Positions 28,381-36,305 of a stretch of 64,000 bases of DNA are shown piece by piece. The notes beneath the pieces are model-generated. The model saw nothing but the letters and a program-made list of their open reading frames with translations, had not been told where the DNA came from and made no database searches. Source of the DNA: Bacteroides sp. (GTDB lineage: Bacteria > Bacteroidota > Bacteroidia > Bacteroidales > Muribaculaceae). Location: NCBI GenBank assembly GCA_014802325.1, contig JAAVCK010000016.1, positions 1 to 64,000 of the forward strand. The letters run 5' to 3'. The position numbers and the translations under genes were made by a program. Each line of letters begins with the position of its first letter. Positions within the stretch are counted from its first letter, which is position 1.

Positions 28381-28411
28381 AAAGGTACAAAAATATAGTT
28401 GCCGATGCAAA
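28380..28411 (-). promoter_or_regulatory. Promoter of the thiamine operon
   Basis: TTTG (28411-28408) and TACCTTTG (28387-28380) on the minus strand have an exact 20-nt spacer. Transcription would start at or within a few bases of the 5' end of the riboswitch aptamer. Confidence 0.75.
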
Positions 28412-28419
28412 TTTTTTTA

Positions 28420-29031
28420 TCAATCAAATAATGACGGCTCGGGTAGCAGACGGAACGACAGCCGATGGAGAGGCGTGGTGCCAAGACGGGCTATGGCGTC
28501 GCGGTGGGTAGCGGTGGGGTATCCCTTGTTGGCTTCCCAGCCATAACCGGGATAACGTGTAGCAGCTTCCATCATGATATGGTCACGCTCGGTCTTGGCA
28601 AGAATCGAGGCTGCGGCTATATTGCCGAAGCGGGCGTCGCCTTTTATATATGTGGTGAAGGGTACATCGGCCCATGGCTTGAACTTATTGCCGTCGACTA
28701 TCACGGCGCCGGGTCTGACGGCGAGGCCGTCAAGAGCGCGGTGCATGGCGAGTATTGATGCGTTGAGGATATTTATGCGGTCTATTTCTTCATTATCCAC
28801 TATTCCTATAGCCCAAGCTACGGCTTCGGTTTCGATTACGGGACGCAGCTTTTCGCGACGCGATTCGGTGAGCTGCTTCGAGTCGTTGAGCCACGGATGA
28901 TAAAAGTCGTCGGGCAGTATCACCGCGGCGGCTACTACGGGGCCGGCCAGACAGCCGCGTCCGGCTTCGTCGGTACCGGCCTCAAGGATTCCGGCCACCG
29001 CACATGATGGTAGTGGTGATGACGAGGGCAT
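28420..29031 (-). CDS. rnhB: Ribonuclease HII
   Basis: RNase HII cuts RNA in RNA-DNA hybrids and removes single ribonucleotides. I start at ATG 29031 because the longer frame overlaps the response-regulator gene. The 203-residue protein has the metal-binding DEAGRG (residues 21-26), the later VIVDGNKF and the C-terminal-side SILAKTERD. It lies 5 nt after the response regulator and is likely co-transcribed with it. Confidence 0.95.
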   Translation of the reverse strand: MPSSSPLPSCAVAGILEAGTDEAGRGCLAGPVVAAAVILPDDFYHPWLNDSKQLTESRREKLRPVIETEAVAWAIGIVDNEEIDRINILNASILAMHRALDGLAVRPGAVIVDGNKFKPWADVPFTTYIKGDARFGNIAAASILAKTERDHIMMEAATRYPGYGWEANKGYPTATHRDAIARLGTTPLHRLSFRLLPEPSLFD

Positions 29032-29036
29032 CGGTA

Positions 29037-29735
29037 TCAGTCGATAAATCCGTAGCCTATGCCCGAGCGGTTGACGATATTGGCGCCGTATTGGGCGAGC
29101 TTCTTGCGTATGCGGGAAATATTGACGTCGACCGTACGCTTTGATACCTCTGCTTCGCCGGGCCATGCCTCCTTGAATATTTCTTCGCGCGAGAATACTT
29201 TGCCTTGATTTTTCACGAGCATGGAAAGTATCTGGAATTCGGTGGGTGAGAATGACACGGGAGCACCGTCGATTTTCACGGTGTGACCGCTCAGATCCAC
29301 TTTCAGGGTCTTGAACTCAAATGCCTTGGGGGCAACATGCTGTACGGGTACATAGCGGTGGCGACGCAATACGGAGCGCACGCGTGCCATCATCTCGCGC
29401 AGCGAGAAGGGCTTTACTATATAGTCGTCGGCGCCCAGGTTAAGACCTTCGATGAGATCGTTTTCGCTGTCGCGTACGGTGCAGAATATAAGAGGTATAT
29501 TAGCTGTAAGCGGCATATCCTTGAGTCGCTCAAGAAATTCGTAGCCGTCTATCTGGTCAAGATCAATTTCGCTTATGATGAGGCGGAAGCTTTCGAGCGG
29601 TAATACGAGCGCCTGCTCGGCGGTGGCGCACTCCTGTACTTCAAAACCGTCGCTGCACAGCATATCGCGCAGCAACGTGATGATGCTCTCGTCGCTGTCA
29701 ATAAGTAATATAGTGCCTTTGTCTGTATCGTTCAC
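29037..29735 (-). CDS. OmpR-type response regulator with Glu at the phosphoacceptor position
   Basis: The 232-residue protein has a receiver domain (about 8-125) and a winged-helix DNA-binding domain (about 135-232, ending [10 protein letters not shown]). Aligning [16 protein letters not shown] with the usual LILLDVMM..GF puts Glu (E56) where the phosphorylated Asp should be. The switch Thr (FCTVRD) and Lys (VKPFS) are kept. Glu can mimic the phosphorylated state, so the regulator may be active without a kinase (inference). No kinase gene is adjacent. A -7-type TAACTTTG lies on the minus strand at 29781-29774. Confidence 0.85.
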   Translation of the reverse strand: MNDTDKGTILLIDSDESIITLLRDMLCSDGFEVQECATAEQALVLPLESFRLIISEIDLDQIDGYEFLERLKDMPLTANIPLIFCTVRDSENDLIEGLNLGADDYIVKPFSLREMMARVRSVLRRHRYVPVQHVAPKAFEFKTLKVDLSGHTVKIDGAPVSFSPTEFQILSMLVKNQGKVFSREEIFKEAWPGEAEVSKRTVDVNISRIRKKLAQYGANIVNRSGIGYGFID

Positions 29736-29883
29736 GGTGGTATAGAAGTGATCTGATCGGTTATTACGTAGTGCAAAGTTAATAAATTACGCAAAAAATT
29801 ACGTTAAATTGTAACAGAAATGTATCTTTGAGGCCCGGCGAGGGGTGAATGTGCAAAAATTGAGAGAAAAATGAGGGAAAAAA

Positions 29884-29915
29884 TTTGCGTCATTTAAAAC
29901 AAATTCGTAATTTTG
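29884..29915 (+). promoter_or_regulatory. Promoter of rpsU
   Basis: TTTG at 29884-29887 and TAATTTTG at 29908-29915 are separated by exactly 20 nt. Transcription should start about 29919, giving a 5' leader of roughly 50 nt that is AT-rich and contains no GGAGG-like ribosome-binding site. Confidence 0.8.
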
Positions 29916-29970
29916 CCGCGCTAAAAGTAAGAAAATTAATAACAATATATAAACAACCAAAGCAAAAGAT

Positions 29971-30162
29971 ATGATTATCGTACAAGTAAAAGAAGGCGAG
30001 AACATCGAAAGAGCTCTCAAGAAATTCAAACGTAAATTTGAAAAGACCGGCATCGTTCGCGAGCTTCGCAGCCGTCAGGCTTTTGAAAAGCCTTCTGTGA
30101 CCAATCGCAAGAAGATGATGAAGGCTGTTTACGTTCAGCAGCTCCGCGCTACCGAGGAATAA
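29971..30162 (+). CDS. rpsU: 30S ribosomal protein S21
   Basis: The 63-residue basic protein starts MIIVQVKEGENIERALKKFK and has the S21-family ALKKFKRKFEKTGIV and LRSRQAFEKPSVTNRKK segments. S21 contacts the 16S rRNA 3' end. It stands alone between its own promoter and terminator. Confidence 0.95.
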   Translation: MIIVQVKEGENIERALKKFKRKFEKTGIVRELRSRQAFEKPSVTNRKKMMKAVYVQQLRATEE

Positions 30163-30221
30163 TATAACAGCATTTCACGGGCCGCTTCGGCTCACTTTCA
30201 TTTATTTGAAAAAATATTCAG

Positions 30222-30246
30222 GCAGCTTCCCGCTCAGGGAGGCTGC
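30222..30246 (+). terminator. Hairpin after rpsU
   Basis: GCAGCTTCCC (30222-30231) pairs with GGGAGGCTGC (30237-30246) with one wobble. The following TTGTTGTC is only partly T-rich. Confidence 0.6.
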
Positions 30247-30490
30247 TTGTTGTCGTACGTATGTTTCAACCGAAAAGTAGATCTTTAGGATAAATAGGAG
30301 CCGATGGTACGCTGACTGAATTGACCCCACGGCATTGTAGAAACGGAGCTTTGCGCCGAGGCATAAAGTTGTAATTTACCGCAATCCCCGCACTATATCT
30401 TCATTCTCAGGCATGTATAAATCCTTGTAGGAACATCGCTTTGCGATGTTTCCCGGCCACTGCTATGGTATTAATGAGGGTCGGAGACCC

Positions 30491-30526
30491 GATGTTGTCG
30501 GTAACCGCGGGTGCAAGCCCGCGGAA
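30491..30526 (+). repeat. Inverted repeat, left arm
   Basis: This arm reads GATGTTGTCGGTAACCGCGG then GTGCAAGCCCGCGGA. Its reverse complement recurs, with a few changes, at 30624-30659. The arm is itself internally palindromic. Confidence 0.6.
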
Positions 30527-30623
30527 AAGAGTGAAGCTCCCATATGAGCTGCGGAGCTGCGACGTCGTGTGAGCGACCAATACAACATCGCCACTCCGCG
30601 GCTCAGATATGTCTGTGTTGCTA

Positions 30624-30659
30624 CTCCGCGGGCTCGCACCCGCGGTTTTCGACGACATC
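30624..30659 (-). repeat. Inverted repeat, right arm
   Basis: The reverse complement reads GATGTCGTCGAAAACCGCGG then GTGCGAGCCCGCGGA, matching the left arm at 30491-30526. Adjacent sequence ACATCGCCGCTCCGCGGCT (30655-30673) is also a near-direct repeat of 30585-30603. Confidence 0.6.
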
Positions 30660-30888
30660 GCCGCTCCGCGGCTGCGTAACAGCGCTCCCGATTTTTGACG
30701 CGAGTAGCCGCTGCGGCGAGGGTCAGCGACCCCCACTCCATATCGTCGCATTGTTTTACCCCTCCAAGGTTGGGTTGTGTGCTGTTGAGCTACTCCTGGT
30801 GACGACCCCGGGACTATAAAGTTGGCCATCCCTCGGGGATGCAATGGCTTCCAACATATAGTTGTTAAGCTCTGATAATAAAATAATA

Positions 30889-30923
30889 CGGCCTGCCTTG
30901 GGTGATTAACCCGCGGCAGGCCG
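30889..30923 (-). terminator. Terminator of the FadL-like gene
   Basis: CGGCCTGCC (30889-30897) pairs with GGCAGGCCG (30915-30923), with an inner GGGT/ACCC. Read on the minus strand it is followed by a T-rich tract (complement of 30871-30888). Confidence 0.75.
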
Positions 30924-30949
30924 CTGACATTGCATAATAGTATTGAGGA

Positions 30950-32341
30950 TCAGAATGAATAGCTTATACCGATGGAGGGTGCGAATGCATGGAGCTTATA
31001 GTCGGCGGTGAATTTGCCTACGGGTGAGAAGCCCATGAATGAAGCGGTCTCAGCTCCGAGCTGGCCATACATGGTCTGACCTATGAGGTCAGGGTACTCT
31101 ACGCTTGCACCTTTTTTACCGCATCCGTGGATATACATGAATCCGAGGTCAATCGAAAGTGAAGGCAGTGGACGGAATGAGAGTCCTACGGTAGGTTCGA
31201 TTTTGGTCATACCCGGAGTTTCGGGATTGTAATAATTATCGTTGACGGGGGTGGTGTCCACCATGAGGCCGAGGCGCACGTCGAAGCGCTTGGTCACCGA
31301 GTACTGTCCACCGAGCGAGAAACACCATGAGTTGCTGTAGTTTTTCTCGATGTGCTGGTTGAAATCGGTGAGCTCGGGGTTGAGAAACTCGATATTGAGT
31401 GATTTATATGTGTGCCATCCGGTCAGACGGGCGTCAAATGCGAGTGTCAGTGACTCGATGGGTTTGTAAGAAGTGCCGAGGCTGAGTACCCAGGGGCAGG
31501 GCATAGAGGCCTTGAAATTAGCCTGGTCAATAATACCTACCCGATTTTCGAGGATGGTCTGAGCCACTTCGTTGGCATAGCTCACGGCTGCTGTACCGGC
31601 GCCTACTTTCATTTTCATCTCTGTGCGGAACGATGCACCTACATTCCACTGGCGGTTGATTTCATACATCGCACCTACGTTGACACCTACGGCCACGTCG
31701 GCAGTACCGGTGAGATTGATTGATGCGGGAGTGGTGTGGCCGAATGCGGGAATACCTTGAGGCATCTGGCCTGCAGCCTGAAGTGCGGCTATCATCTTGT
31801 CGGTCGACGACGCTGATACAAGACCTTTGTTGAGATCCACATTACCCCACGAAATCATAAGGCCGGCGCCGACAGAAAGTTTCGGTATTATGCGCCATGA
31901 TATGGTAGGCTGCACTGTGAATACCTGAAGGTCAACGCTCTGACTCAGCACAGCGCCGGGCCAGTCTTTTGTCCAGTCGATGCTGCTGCCGTAGGGGGTG
32001 TAGAATGATATACCGGCTTTCAGATTATCGTAGATCGAGAAAGCCGCATGAATACCGATAGGCGTGGATACACCGGCTTCGGTGGAATATTTCGTGCCGT
32101 CGGTAGTAGCGTATGCTGTAGGCATGATGGCGGTGAAAGAGCCGGAGAGGTCAAGAGTCTTGTCCATAAATCCGAGCGCACCGGGATTGAAAAACATACT
32201 TTCAGCCCCGAGGTTGAGCGCCACACCTGTGTGACCCATACCGATCTGTTTGGCCGAGAGTGAATTTACCTGATAGCCTTCGGCCATCGCTCCGAGCGAA
32301 ACCGTAGTGGCTAAAGCTGCTGTAAAGAGGTATTTTTTCAT
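30950..32341 (-). CDS. FadL/TodX-family outer-membrane transport protein
   Basis: The 463-residue protein has a signal peptide (cleavage about AMAEG, residue 21), then the FadL-like start YQVNSLSAKQIGMGHTGVAL and FNPGALGFM, equivalent to the NPA-type motif of the hatch region. A beta-barrel follows and ends in the aromatic strand IGISYSF. FadL-type channels take hydrophobic molecules such as fatty acids across the outer membrane; the substrate here is unknown. It has its own promoter and terminator. Confidence 0.88.
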   Translation of the reverse strand: MKKYLFTAALATTVSLGAMAEGYQVNSLSAKQIGMGHTGVALNLGAESMFFNPGALGFMDKTLDLSGSFTAIMPTAYATTDGTKYSTEAGVSTPIGIHAAFSIYDNLKAGISFYTPYGSSIDWTKDWPGAVLSQSVDLQVFTVQPTISWRIIPKLSVGAGLMISWGNVDLNKGLVSASSTDKMIAALQAAGQMPQGIPAFGHTTPASINLTGTADVAVGVNVGAMYEINRQWNVGASFRTEMKMKVGAGTAAVSYANEVAQTILENRVGIIDQANFKASMPCPWVLSLGTSYKPIESLTLAFDARLTGWHTYKSLNIEFLNPELTDFNQHIEKNYSNSWCFSLGGQYSVTKRFDVRLGLMVDTTPVNDNYYNPETPGMTKIEPTVGLSFRPLPSLSIDLGFMYIHGCGKKGASVEYPDLIGQTMYGQLGAETASFMGFSPVGKFTADYKLHAFAPSIGISYSF

Positions 32342-32384
32342 TAAATATTTATTTGATGACTAACCTTTGGGGTTGTTTCCACGG

Positions 32385-32416
32385 CAAAATTACCTACTCT
32401 TGTCAGCTTGACGAAA
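32385..32416 (-). promoter_or_regulatory. Promoter of the FadL-like gene
   Basis: On the minus strand TTTC (32416-32413) and TAATTTTG (32392-32385) have a 20-nt spacer; the -33 element differs from TTTG by one base. The leader would be about 40 nt. Confidence 0.6.
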
Positions 32417-32535
32417 TTTTTAAACTCAATTTAACTATAATTTTATTCCATATCTCCGATTTAGTGGTCGATTTTACGTTGTGTGGTCTGGTGTAAATAC
32501 TCGATTACAATAATTAACAAATTATTACAAATTCA

Positions 32536-33252
32536 TTATTGCATCCGTGCGGCAGCGAGTGTGAGAACACTCGTACGTGAGGCTGTGCAGTTGGCTGCTA
32601 TCAGATCAAGGCAAGCCCGGAGAGTGGCGCCGGTGGTGATCACATCGTCGATGAGCAATACGTGCAGACCGTCCAATTCACCCGGCCGTATTATTGAGTA
32701 GGCTTCTCGGGCGTTGGCGTCGCGTGCGGCAACGCCCTTGCGCGTCTGTGTAGAGTGAGCGCGCCGGCATACTATATTGTCTTTTACTTTAATACCTGTT
32801 ACCGAGGATATGGCCCGGGCTATTACCTCGGCTTGATTGTATCCGCGGCTTATGAGGCGGCTGAAGTGGAGCGGCACGGGGATTATCACGTCGATACCGT
32901 CGAAGAAACCGCAGCCGGTGAGTTGGCGGGCATACATGGCGGCCAGAGTGCGGGCCACCCTCGGACGATGATTGTATTTTGCGTCGTGAATGAGCCGGGC
33001 ATAGTCGCTGTCGCGGTAATACCACATCATGGCGGCGGCGCGGTCAGTATAATAATGTGTGGATGCCAGTCGCTGGTGAAGTTCGGTGTTGCCGCCGGAG
33101 TGGATGCCGGTGACAGGCATATGGAGCAGACAGTTGATACAAAGCACCTCCTCGCCATTTACAAGCCGCTCGCCGCACACAGTGCACACATCGGGGCAAA
33201 TCACGTCGAGCAGGCTTTTAGCAGCTCCGGTGATAGAGTCAATCCATTTCAT
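32536..33252 (-). CDS. ComF-family phosphoribosyltransferase-like protein
   Basis: I start at ATG 33252, which overlaps the recX stop by 14 nt. The 238-residue protein has an N-terminal zinc-finger-like cluster (C19, C23, C26, C38, C41 in CPDVCTVCGE and LCINC), RGYNQAEVIARAI and the PRPP loop VLLIDDVITTGATL. ComF proteins are needed for DNA uptake in competent bacteria and widely conserved elsewhere with unclear roles. Confidence 0.9.
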   Translation of the reverse strand: MKWIDSITGAAKSLLDVICPDVCTVCGERLVNGEEVLCINCLLHMPVTGIHSGGNTELHQRLASTHYYTDRAAAMMWYYRDSDYARLIHDAKYNHRPRVARTLAAMYARQLTGCGFFDGIDVIIPVPLHFSRLISRGYNQAEVIARAISSVTGIKVKDNIVCRRAHSTQTRKGVAARDANAREAYSIIRPGELDGLHVLLIDDVITTGATLRACLDLIAANCTASRTSVLTLAAARMQ

Positions 33253-33745
33253 CGCTTTCTTCCCGCTCTTGCAGGCGCTTAATGAGTGCCGACATAATCT
33301 TGATGGAGAGCGATGCCTCAAACCCTCGGCTCATGGCGTGGCGCAGTATCTTGTCACGTCCTTCCCGCGTAAGAGCCTCAGCGCCGAGATGCCTGATTTT
33401 TGCCGCGATCACCCTCGCGGCAGTCTTGCGATACACGGTGGGGTCGAGTTCTTCGATGGCGTTTTCGATAAGTTGGCGGGGGATGCGCTTAGCCCAGAGA
33501 CCGCGCGAAATCTTCATGCGCCCCCACAGCTGATACTCAAGTTTATCGTGGGCATACGCGCGTGCAAACCGCTCATCGTCAACGAATCTGAGTTCTTTAA
33601 GACGCGCCATGATGCGCTGCTGTTCGCCCGGGGGCAGATGCATCTTTTCAAGTTTCTTGGTAATATCGGCGGTGCACTGTTCGCTGCGGGCGCATAGAGC
33701 CGCCAGTCGTGACAAGGCTTGTTCCGGGGTGGGGTAACCTTTCAT
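33239..33745 (-). CDS. recX: RecX-family regulatory protein
   Basis: The 168-residue all-helical protein shows the RecX three-helix repeats: ALSRLAALCARSEQCTADI, LKELRFVDDERFARAYAHDK and a C-terminal repeat with LRHAMSRGFEASL. RecX inhibits RecA filaments. The start overlaps the prmC stop by 4 nt and the stop overlaps comF, so prmC-recX-comF form one coupled unit. recA is not in the window. Confidence 0.9.
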   Translation of the reverse strand: MKGYPTPEQALSRLAALCARSEQCTADITKKLEKMHLPPGEQQRIMARLKELRFVDDERFARAYAHDKLEYQLWGRMKISRGLWAKRIPRQLIENAIEELDPTVYRKTAARVIAAKIRHLGAEALTREGRDKILRHAMSRGFEASLSIKIMSALIKRLQEREESDEMD

Positions 33746-34593
33746 TGCTGCGGTCGTAGGGCGGTGATGAATCGGTCAGTGCCATGTATATCCTTCACCA
33801 CGGTCACGTCTTCCCAACCGGCTGATTTCATGAAGCTGCTCAGGCGCGCGGCTTCAAGGGGATTTATCTCAAAATATATTCGTCCCGAACCGGATAACAA
33901 TAGGGTGGCGCGACTGAGAATTGCTGTGTAGAACCGGAGCGGATCATCGTCGGGTACAAAGAGAGCCAACTCCGGCTCATGATCGAGCACGTGAGGCTCC
34001 ATGGTCGCGCGCTCGCTTTCGAGCACGTAGGGAGGATTGCTGACTATAATGTCATAGCTACCCGTAAGCGACAGATTGAGCACATCGGCCTTAAGCCACT
34101 TCACGGCTACTTTAAGAGCCGAGCCGTTGTCGCGAGCCACCGCGAGTGCCGCCTCCGAAATATCCACACCTGTCACTTGCGCGAAAGGAAGGGCGCGGGC
34201 GAGAGCTACGGCTATACAGCCCGAGCCGGTGCAGAGATCCAGTACCCGGAGGTCGGAAGTATTGCCGAATCGGTCAGTGATAAGATCGACGAGTTCCGAC
34301 GTCTCGGGTCGGGGTATCAGCACGTCGGGAGTCACTTTTATGGTCAGCCCGTGCCAGCGTGTTGAGCCGATGATATATTGAATAGGCTTACCTGCCAGCA
34401 ATCGGTCAACTATAGCGCTGACTTTGCCTGCTGTGAAATCCGTGACCTCACGATCGCCGTATAGCACGAGATCGACCGCCGAATAGCCTTTAAGATGCTC
34501 CATGATAATACCGGCCAAGGCTTTTGCCTCGCCGGCTCCATAGCGCTTGGTCAGACTGTTTTCGATATTTTTTACTGTTTCGCGAAGTGTCAT
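33742..34593 (-). CDS. prmC: Peptide chain release factor N5-glutamine methyltransferase
   Basis: PrmC methylates the GGQ glutamine of RF1 and RF2. The 283-residue protein has the PrmC N-terminal helical domain, PRPETSELVD, the SAM loop DLCTGSGCIAVA (about 119-130) and the catalytic NPPY (186-189). I start at ATG 34593; a TTG 6 nt upstream is possible. A TAATTTTG -7 element (34604-34597, minus strand) sits right at the start, so the leader is nearly absent. Confidence 0.93.
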   Translation of the reverse strand: MTLRETVKNIENSLTKRYGAGEAKALAGIIMEHLKGYSAVDLVLYGDREVTDFTAGKVSAIVDRLLAGKPIQYIIGSTRWHGLTIKVTPDVLIPRPETSELVDLITDRFGNTSDLRVLDLCTGSGCIAVALARALPFAQVTGVDISEAALAVARDNGSALKVAVKWLKADVLNLSLTGSYDIIVSNPPYVLESERATMEPHVLDHEPELALFVPDDDPLRFYTAILSRATLLLSGSGRIYFEINPLEAARLSSFMKSAGWEDVTVVKDIHGTDRFITALRPQQ

Positions 34594-34648
34594 GCACAAA
34601 ATTAATCAAAAAGACGAAAAAAATGGTCGGGAATATGAAAAAAGTAAT

Positions 34649-34656
34649 TAAATTTG
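34649..34656 (+). promoter_or_regulatory. -7 element of the GH3-family gene
   Basis: TAAATTTG lies 10 nt before the ATG at 34667, so the leader would be only a few bases. No TTTG is found at the matching -33 position. Confidence 0.5.
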
Positions 34657-34666
34657 TTGGTGAATT

Positions 34667-36187
34667 ATGATTGACTTTACTCCCATAGCCCGAACCGTCA
34701 TTAGTCGCCGAGCCCGTAAACTTCGCGACAATGCGTCACACTTACGCGAGGTACAGTCACGCTGGCTCGAATGGCTGATAGCACGCGGTAGAAAAACCGA
34801 GTGGGGCGCGCGTCATAACTTTGACAAAGTAAAAGATTACGAGAGCTTTGTGGCCGCGCAGCCGGCCATAATGTCATATCCCGACATACGGTCAGAGGTG
34901 ATGCGTATGGTAGGGGGCGAGCGCGATGTGCTGTGGCCGGGGCGCACCCGCAATTACGCTCAGTCGTCGGGTACGTCTGACGGTAAAAGCAAGTATATTC
35001 CCATCACGGCCGATTCGTTTCGTTACTCTCACTACCGCGGAGGTGCCGACGTGGTGGCGCTTTATCTTGACCTCGTGCCTGACAGCCGCATATTTTCGGG
35101 AAAGAGTTTCATACTTGGCGGCAGTTTTGCCAATGAGTTGCAGTTGCCGAAGGGTGTGATGGTGGGCGACCTCTCGGCCAATCTGATTCAGAATATCGAC
35201 CCGATAGTCAATTTCTTCCGCACTCCGTATAAGAAAATTGCGCTGCTTTCCGACTGGTATGAAAAGTTGCCAGCGCTTGTAGATGTGGCCGTCCGCCGCA
35301 ATGTGACCAATATATCGGGTGTACCATCATGGTTTCTGACAGTGCTGAAGCTCATCATAGAGCGTAAAGGCGCATCCACGATCCACGATGTGTGGCCAAA
35401 TCTCGAAGTGTTTTTCCACGGAGGAATTTCCATGGAGCCTTATCGCGAGCAATACCGCCATATCACCGACGCCTCGCGCATGCGTTACCTTGAGACGTAT
35501 AATGCCTCCGAGGGATTTTTTGCAGTGCAGGATTCGTTTGATGCCCGCGGCATGATGCTTGAGACAGACTGCGGTACGTTCTTTGAATTTCTGCCGCTCG
35601 ATCAGCTCGACTCACCCGATGCCCACCCGGTGCCCGCCTGGGAAGTGGAAGAGGGCAAAGTATATGCGCTCATCATCACGTCGTGCAACGGACTGTGGCG
35701 ATATAATATAGGCGACACGGTAAAGATAGAGTCGCTCGCACCTCTCCGTATATCGATAGCCGGACGTACGAAGCACTATATCAATGCATTCGGCGAGGAG
35801 CTTATGGTGGATAATGCCGACAAGGCCATAGCCCGTGTGTCGAAAGAGATGAATGCCCCCGTCCTCAACTATACGGCTGCTCCGGTGTATGCCGGCGACC
35901 GCTCGCGCGGACGCCATGAGTGGCTTATAGAATTTGAGCGCGAACCTGATGATATGGCTGCATTTGCCCACAACCTTGATCAGGCTCTGCAGTCGCTCAA
36001 CAGTGACTATCAGGCCAAACGAGCCGGAGGTATATTCCTTGACGAACTCACCATAGTGTCGGGGCGTAAAGGAATTTTCGACGACTGGCTGGCATCGACC
36101 GGAAAGCTCGGCGGTCAGCGCAAGATACCGCGTCTGAGCAATACGCGTCAATTCATGGACCCGATGCTCGAAATGAACAGCCGATAA
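34667..36187 (+). CDS. GH3-family acyl-adenylate-forming enzyme
   Basis: The 506-residue protein belongs to the GH3 (auxin-responsive promoter) family, which in plants joins amino acids to acyl groups through an acyl-AMP. It shows the ATP-binding QSSGTSDGKSKYIPI, ETYNASEGFFAVQ and GLWRYNIGDTVKI. Bacterial members are frequent in Bacteroidota but their substrates are mostly unknown. It is a single-gene unit divergent from prmC. Confidence 0.9.
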   Translation: MIDFTPIARTVISRRARKLRDNASHLREVQSRWLEWLIARGRKTEWGARHNFDKVKDYESFVAAQPAIMSYPDIRSEVMRMVGGERDVLWPGRTRNYAQSSGTSDGKSKYIPITADSFRYSHYRGGADVVALYLDLVPDSRIFSGKSFILGGSFANELQLPKGVMVGDLSANLIQNIDPIVNFFRTPYKKIALLSDWYEKLPALVDVAVRRNVTNISGVPSWFLTVLKLIIERKGASTIHDVWPNLEVFFHGGISMEPYREQYRHITDASRMRYLETYNASEGFFAVQDSFDARGMMLETDCGTFFEFLPLDQLDSPDAHPVPAWEVEEGKVYALIITSCNGLWRYNIGDTVKIESLAPLRISIAGRTKHYINAFGEELMVDNADKAIARVSKEMNAPVLNYTAAPVYAGDRSRGRHEWLIEFEREPDDMAAFAHNLDQALQSLNSDYQAKRAGGIFLDELTIVSGRKGIFDDWLASTGKLGGQRKIPRLSNTRQFMDPMLEMNSR

Positions 36188-36260
36188 CACGTTAACAATA
36201 CTTTCGCGCAAAAAACAGTATTTTTCTTAAAATTTGCTTGCTGATATGAAGTCAATGACC

Positions 36261-36268
36261 TATATTTG
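36261..36268 (+). promoter_or_regulatory. -7 element of the DUF3857 gene pair
   Basis: TATATTTG precedes the ATG at 36306 by about 38 nt. A TTTG at 36233-36236 is 24 nt upstream, somewhat longer than the usual 20-nt spacer. Confidence 0.45.
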
Positions 36269-36305
36269 CAAGTATAACCTCGTATACCTGAAAATCTGAC
36301 TTCTT

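Larger units (their letters stand above)
30247..30888. other. Gene-free mosaic of short palindromes
   Basis: I find no credible gene here; the open frame on the minus strand spans the repeats and looks accidental. The stretch contains many short perfect hairpins, including AACATCGC-ttt-GCGATGTT (30432-30450), GGGTC-gga-GACCC (30478-30490), CCGCGGG-CCCGCGG (30505-30524 and 30626-30645) and GGGTC-agc-GACCC (30720-30732). The two CCGCGGG units lie in inverted copies of about 35 bp. Confidence 0.65.

Noticed and set aside
30407-30844. 145-codon minus-strand frame in the palindrome region
   Set aside because: Its sequence is built from the palindromic repeats, has no recognisable domain or signal, and is overlapped by another open frame of similar quality; it looks like a by-product of GC-rich repeats.
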